Source of the DNA: Desulfuromusa sp.
GTDB lineage: Bacteria; Desulfobacterota; Desulfuromonadia; Desulfuromonadales; Geopsychrobacteraceae
Assembly: GCA_023145655.1 (NCBI GenBank)
Contig: JAGLDI010000077.1
Span: 1 to 7,254, forward strand
Length of the DNA: 7,254 nucleotides
Reading direction: 5' to 3'
The position numbers were made by a program, and so were the translations under genes. The notes beneath the pieces were generated by a model. The model was not told the origin of the DNA. It made no database searches and saw only the letters and a program-made list of their open reading frames with translations. Every line of letters starts with the position of its first letter. The first letter of the stretch is position 1. Shown here one piece after another: positions 6,411 through 7,254 of this stretch.

Positions 6411-6574
6411 GGAGACTGTCGGGTTTTACAAAAATCGACTATGAAATCGTCTGACCGGTGCATATTCCCATATATTTTCGACAAATAGCGGTGCTATTCA
6501 ATCTCAAATCTAAGAAATCTGCCCTCGAACAGCCAATTTCTCGCTACGATCTGCAAAGACCGACAGTCTCCTAG
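6411..6574 (-). repeat. Repeat-like element 1 bounded by a perfect 12-bp inverted repeat
   Basis: GGAGACTGTCGG (6411-6422) and CCGACAGTCTCC (6560-6571) are perfect inverted repeats about 160 bp apart, in the 321-bp gap between yehS and the GIDE gene. The right end (6551-6574) reappears in inverted orientation at 3445-3468. Inside there is a small hairpin AATAGC-GGT-GCTATT (6484-6498). No transposase frame and no clear target-site duplication are visible, so it is more likely a MITE, a decayed insertion sequence or an intergenic repeat than an active element. The rest of the gap shows no gene. Confidence 0.55.
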
Positions 6575-6621
6575 TAAACAGGTTGGGAGAAAATTGTGTG
6601 ATGGGAGGATTTAAGATATTT

Positions 6622-7113
6622 TTACGAAATTTCTGCAGAACTCGATTCCGCAGTATCAGCGCAATATTTAAGCTGTACTCCCTTTAGGAAATTACGGAAG
6701 ATTTGATCATTACAGTCACGGTAGTGCTTATGTCCTGGGCGGCGGAAAAATGCACTGAGTTCGTGCTTGCTTATCTGCACATCAGCGAGAGCTATAATCT
6801 CCAGAATATCTTCGGCTTGCAGGTTTAACGCAATTTTTAATTTTCTGAAGATGATATTATTGTTCAAACGTTGCTCTGGTTCAGGTTGGGGGCTATCGTT
6901 TTTGCCACGTTTATCGGTAATCAAACCATTTAGAAAAATTGCCAGTAGCGGGTCACTGCATTCCTGATACGCAGGATCATCCTCTTTTTTTAGCCAATCG
7001 CTGATCTGCTCCCGCGTGACCTGATGACCCGCCAGACCAAACAGAGAGATCATTTTTGAATCGCTAAAATCAAAAATAAAGCGGATACGGCGTAAGACAT
7101 CATTATTGGTCAC
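6622..7113 (-). CDS. yehS: YehS / DUF1456 family protein
   Basis: A 163-residue cytoplasmic protein of unknown function. It consists of two copies of one helical repeat: 3-65 and 84-147, each beginning with an NN-D/N-x-x-x-R/K-x-[IL] block (TNNDVLRRIRFIF and NNNIIFRKLKIAL). Each ends with a Cys/Asp-rich turn and LNGL or LKGV. WLKKEDDPAYQECSD (40-54), LITDKRGK (64-71) and NNNI (84-87) match YehS of E. coli as I remember it. The start is GTG at 7113 with GAGGAG seven bases before it. It overlaps the upstream gene by 11 bp, which suggests co-transcription and coupling. The Ser/Glu-rich tail after 150 is extra to the family core. No function can be claimed. Confidence 0.88.
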   Translation of the reverse strand: MTNNDVLRRIRFIFDFSDSKMISLFGLAGHQVTREQISDWLKKEDDPAYQECSDPLLAIFLNGLITDKRGKNDSPQPEPEQRLNNNIIFRKLKIALNLQAEDILEIIALADVQISKHELSAFFRRPGHKHYRDCNDQIFRNFLKGVQLKYCADTAESSSAEIS

Positions 7114-7254
7114 TGATTTTCTCCTCTTCCACCGGTTTTTTCCTTCGATACCCCGGCTTGACCAGAATTTCTAAATAAAAGGATTCGAGCTGTTTTGCTT
7201 CTGCCTGAGAAATGGATTTATTAATAGCAGACAGATGAATAACATCACTACTTG
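7103..7254 (-). CDS. C-terminal 49 residues of an unrecognised protein (cut by window edge)
   Basis: An open frame entering from the right edge and ending at TAA (7105-7103). The visible part reads SSDVIHLSAINKSISQAEAK, then a helix-like SFYLEILVKPGYRRKK and an acidic VEEEKISDQ tail. Its end overlaps the GTG start of yehS by 11 bp, and its closing GAAGAGGAG supplies that gene's ribosome binding site, so it is a real coding frame. The other two frames contain stops. I do not recognise the family. Confidence 0.65.
   Translation of the reverse strand, partial: SSDVIHLSAINKSISQAEAKQLESFYLEILVKPGYRRKKPVEEEKISDQ

Noticed and set aside
6301..6621. Possible small gene or CRISPR-like array in the gap
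   Set aside because: There is no evenly spaced direct repeat and no frame with a start site; only the inverted-repeat element is supported.

Overview
The window looks like the chromosome of a Gram-negative, moderately AT-leaning proteobacterium. A Desulfuromonadales/Geobacter-type anaerobe is my best guess, from the EF-P-like factor, the YehS protein and the style of the small CxxC protein; this is inference, not a search result. Every gene I can support lies on the minus strand, so transcription runs from high to low coordinates.

Right part (7254 to 6301): the 3' end of an unrecognised gene overlaps the start of a YehS/DUF1456 protein. A 321-bp non-coding gap follows. It holds an element bounded by a perfect 12-bp inverted repeat (6411-6422 / 6560-6571) and an AT-rich stretch that may carry the promoter for the next gene.

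Middle part (6300 to 3428): a two-gene unit. First comes a 658-residue membrane protein with a GIDE domain and a textbook EF-hand calcium loop, then lemA. After lemA lies a 305-bp non-coding gap with strong hairpins. Its outer end matches the right end of the first element in inverted orientation, so the GIDE-lemA pair sits between two related repeats.

Left part (3427 to 1): a tightly packed run of a small CxxC protein, a hotdog-fold thioesterase, a patatin/RssA-like phospholipase (stop and start codons abut), the elongation factor P-like protein EfpL, a Nudix hydrolase and the N-terminal half of cystathionine beta-lyase MetC, cut by the window edge. A promoter-like sequence in the 3428-3732 gap could start this run. 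The Nudix frame runs into metC with no stop codon, so a 413-codon open frame covers both; metC also has its own ribosome binding site and ATG inside it.

By function, the left run mixes acyl-thioester and lipid hydrolysis (thioesterase, patatin), relief of ribosome stalling (EfpL), nucleotide-diphosphate clean-up (Nudix) and methionine/cystathionine metabolism (MetC). The middle unit is an envelope-associated LemA/GIDE system of unknown role. The most unusual points are the in-frame Nudix-MetC junction with a T7 tract just upstream, the EF-hand in the GIDE protein, and the inverted repeats around the GIDE-lemA pair.
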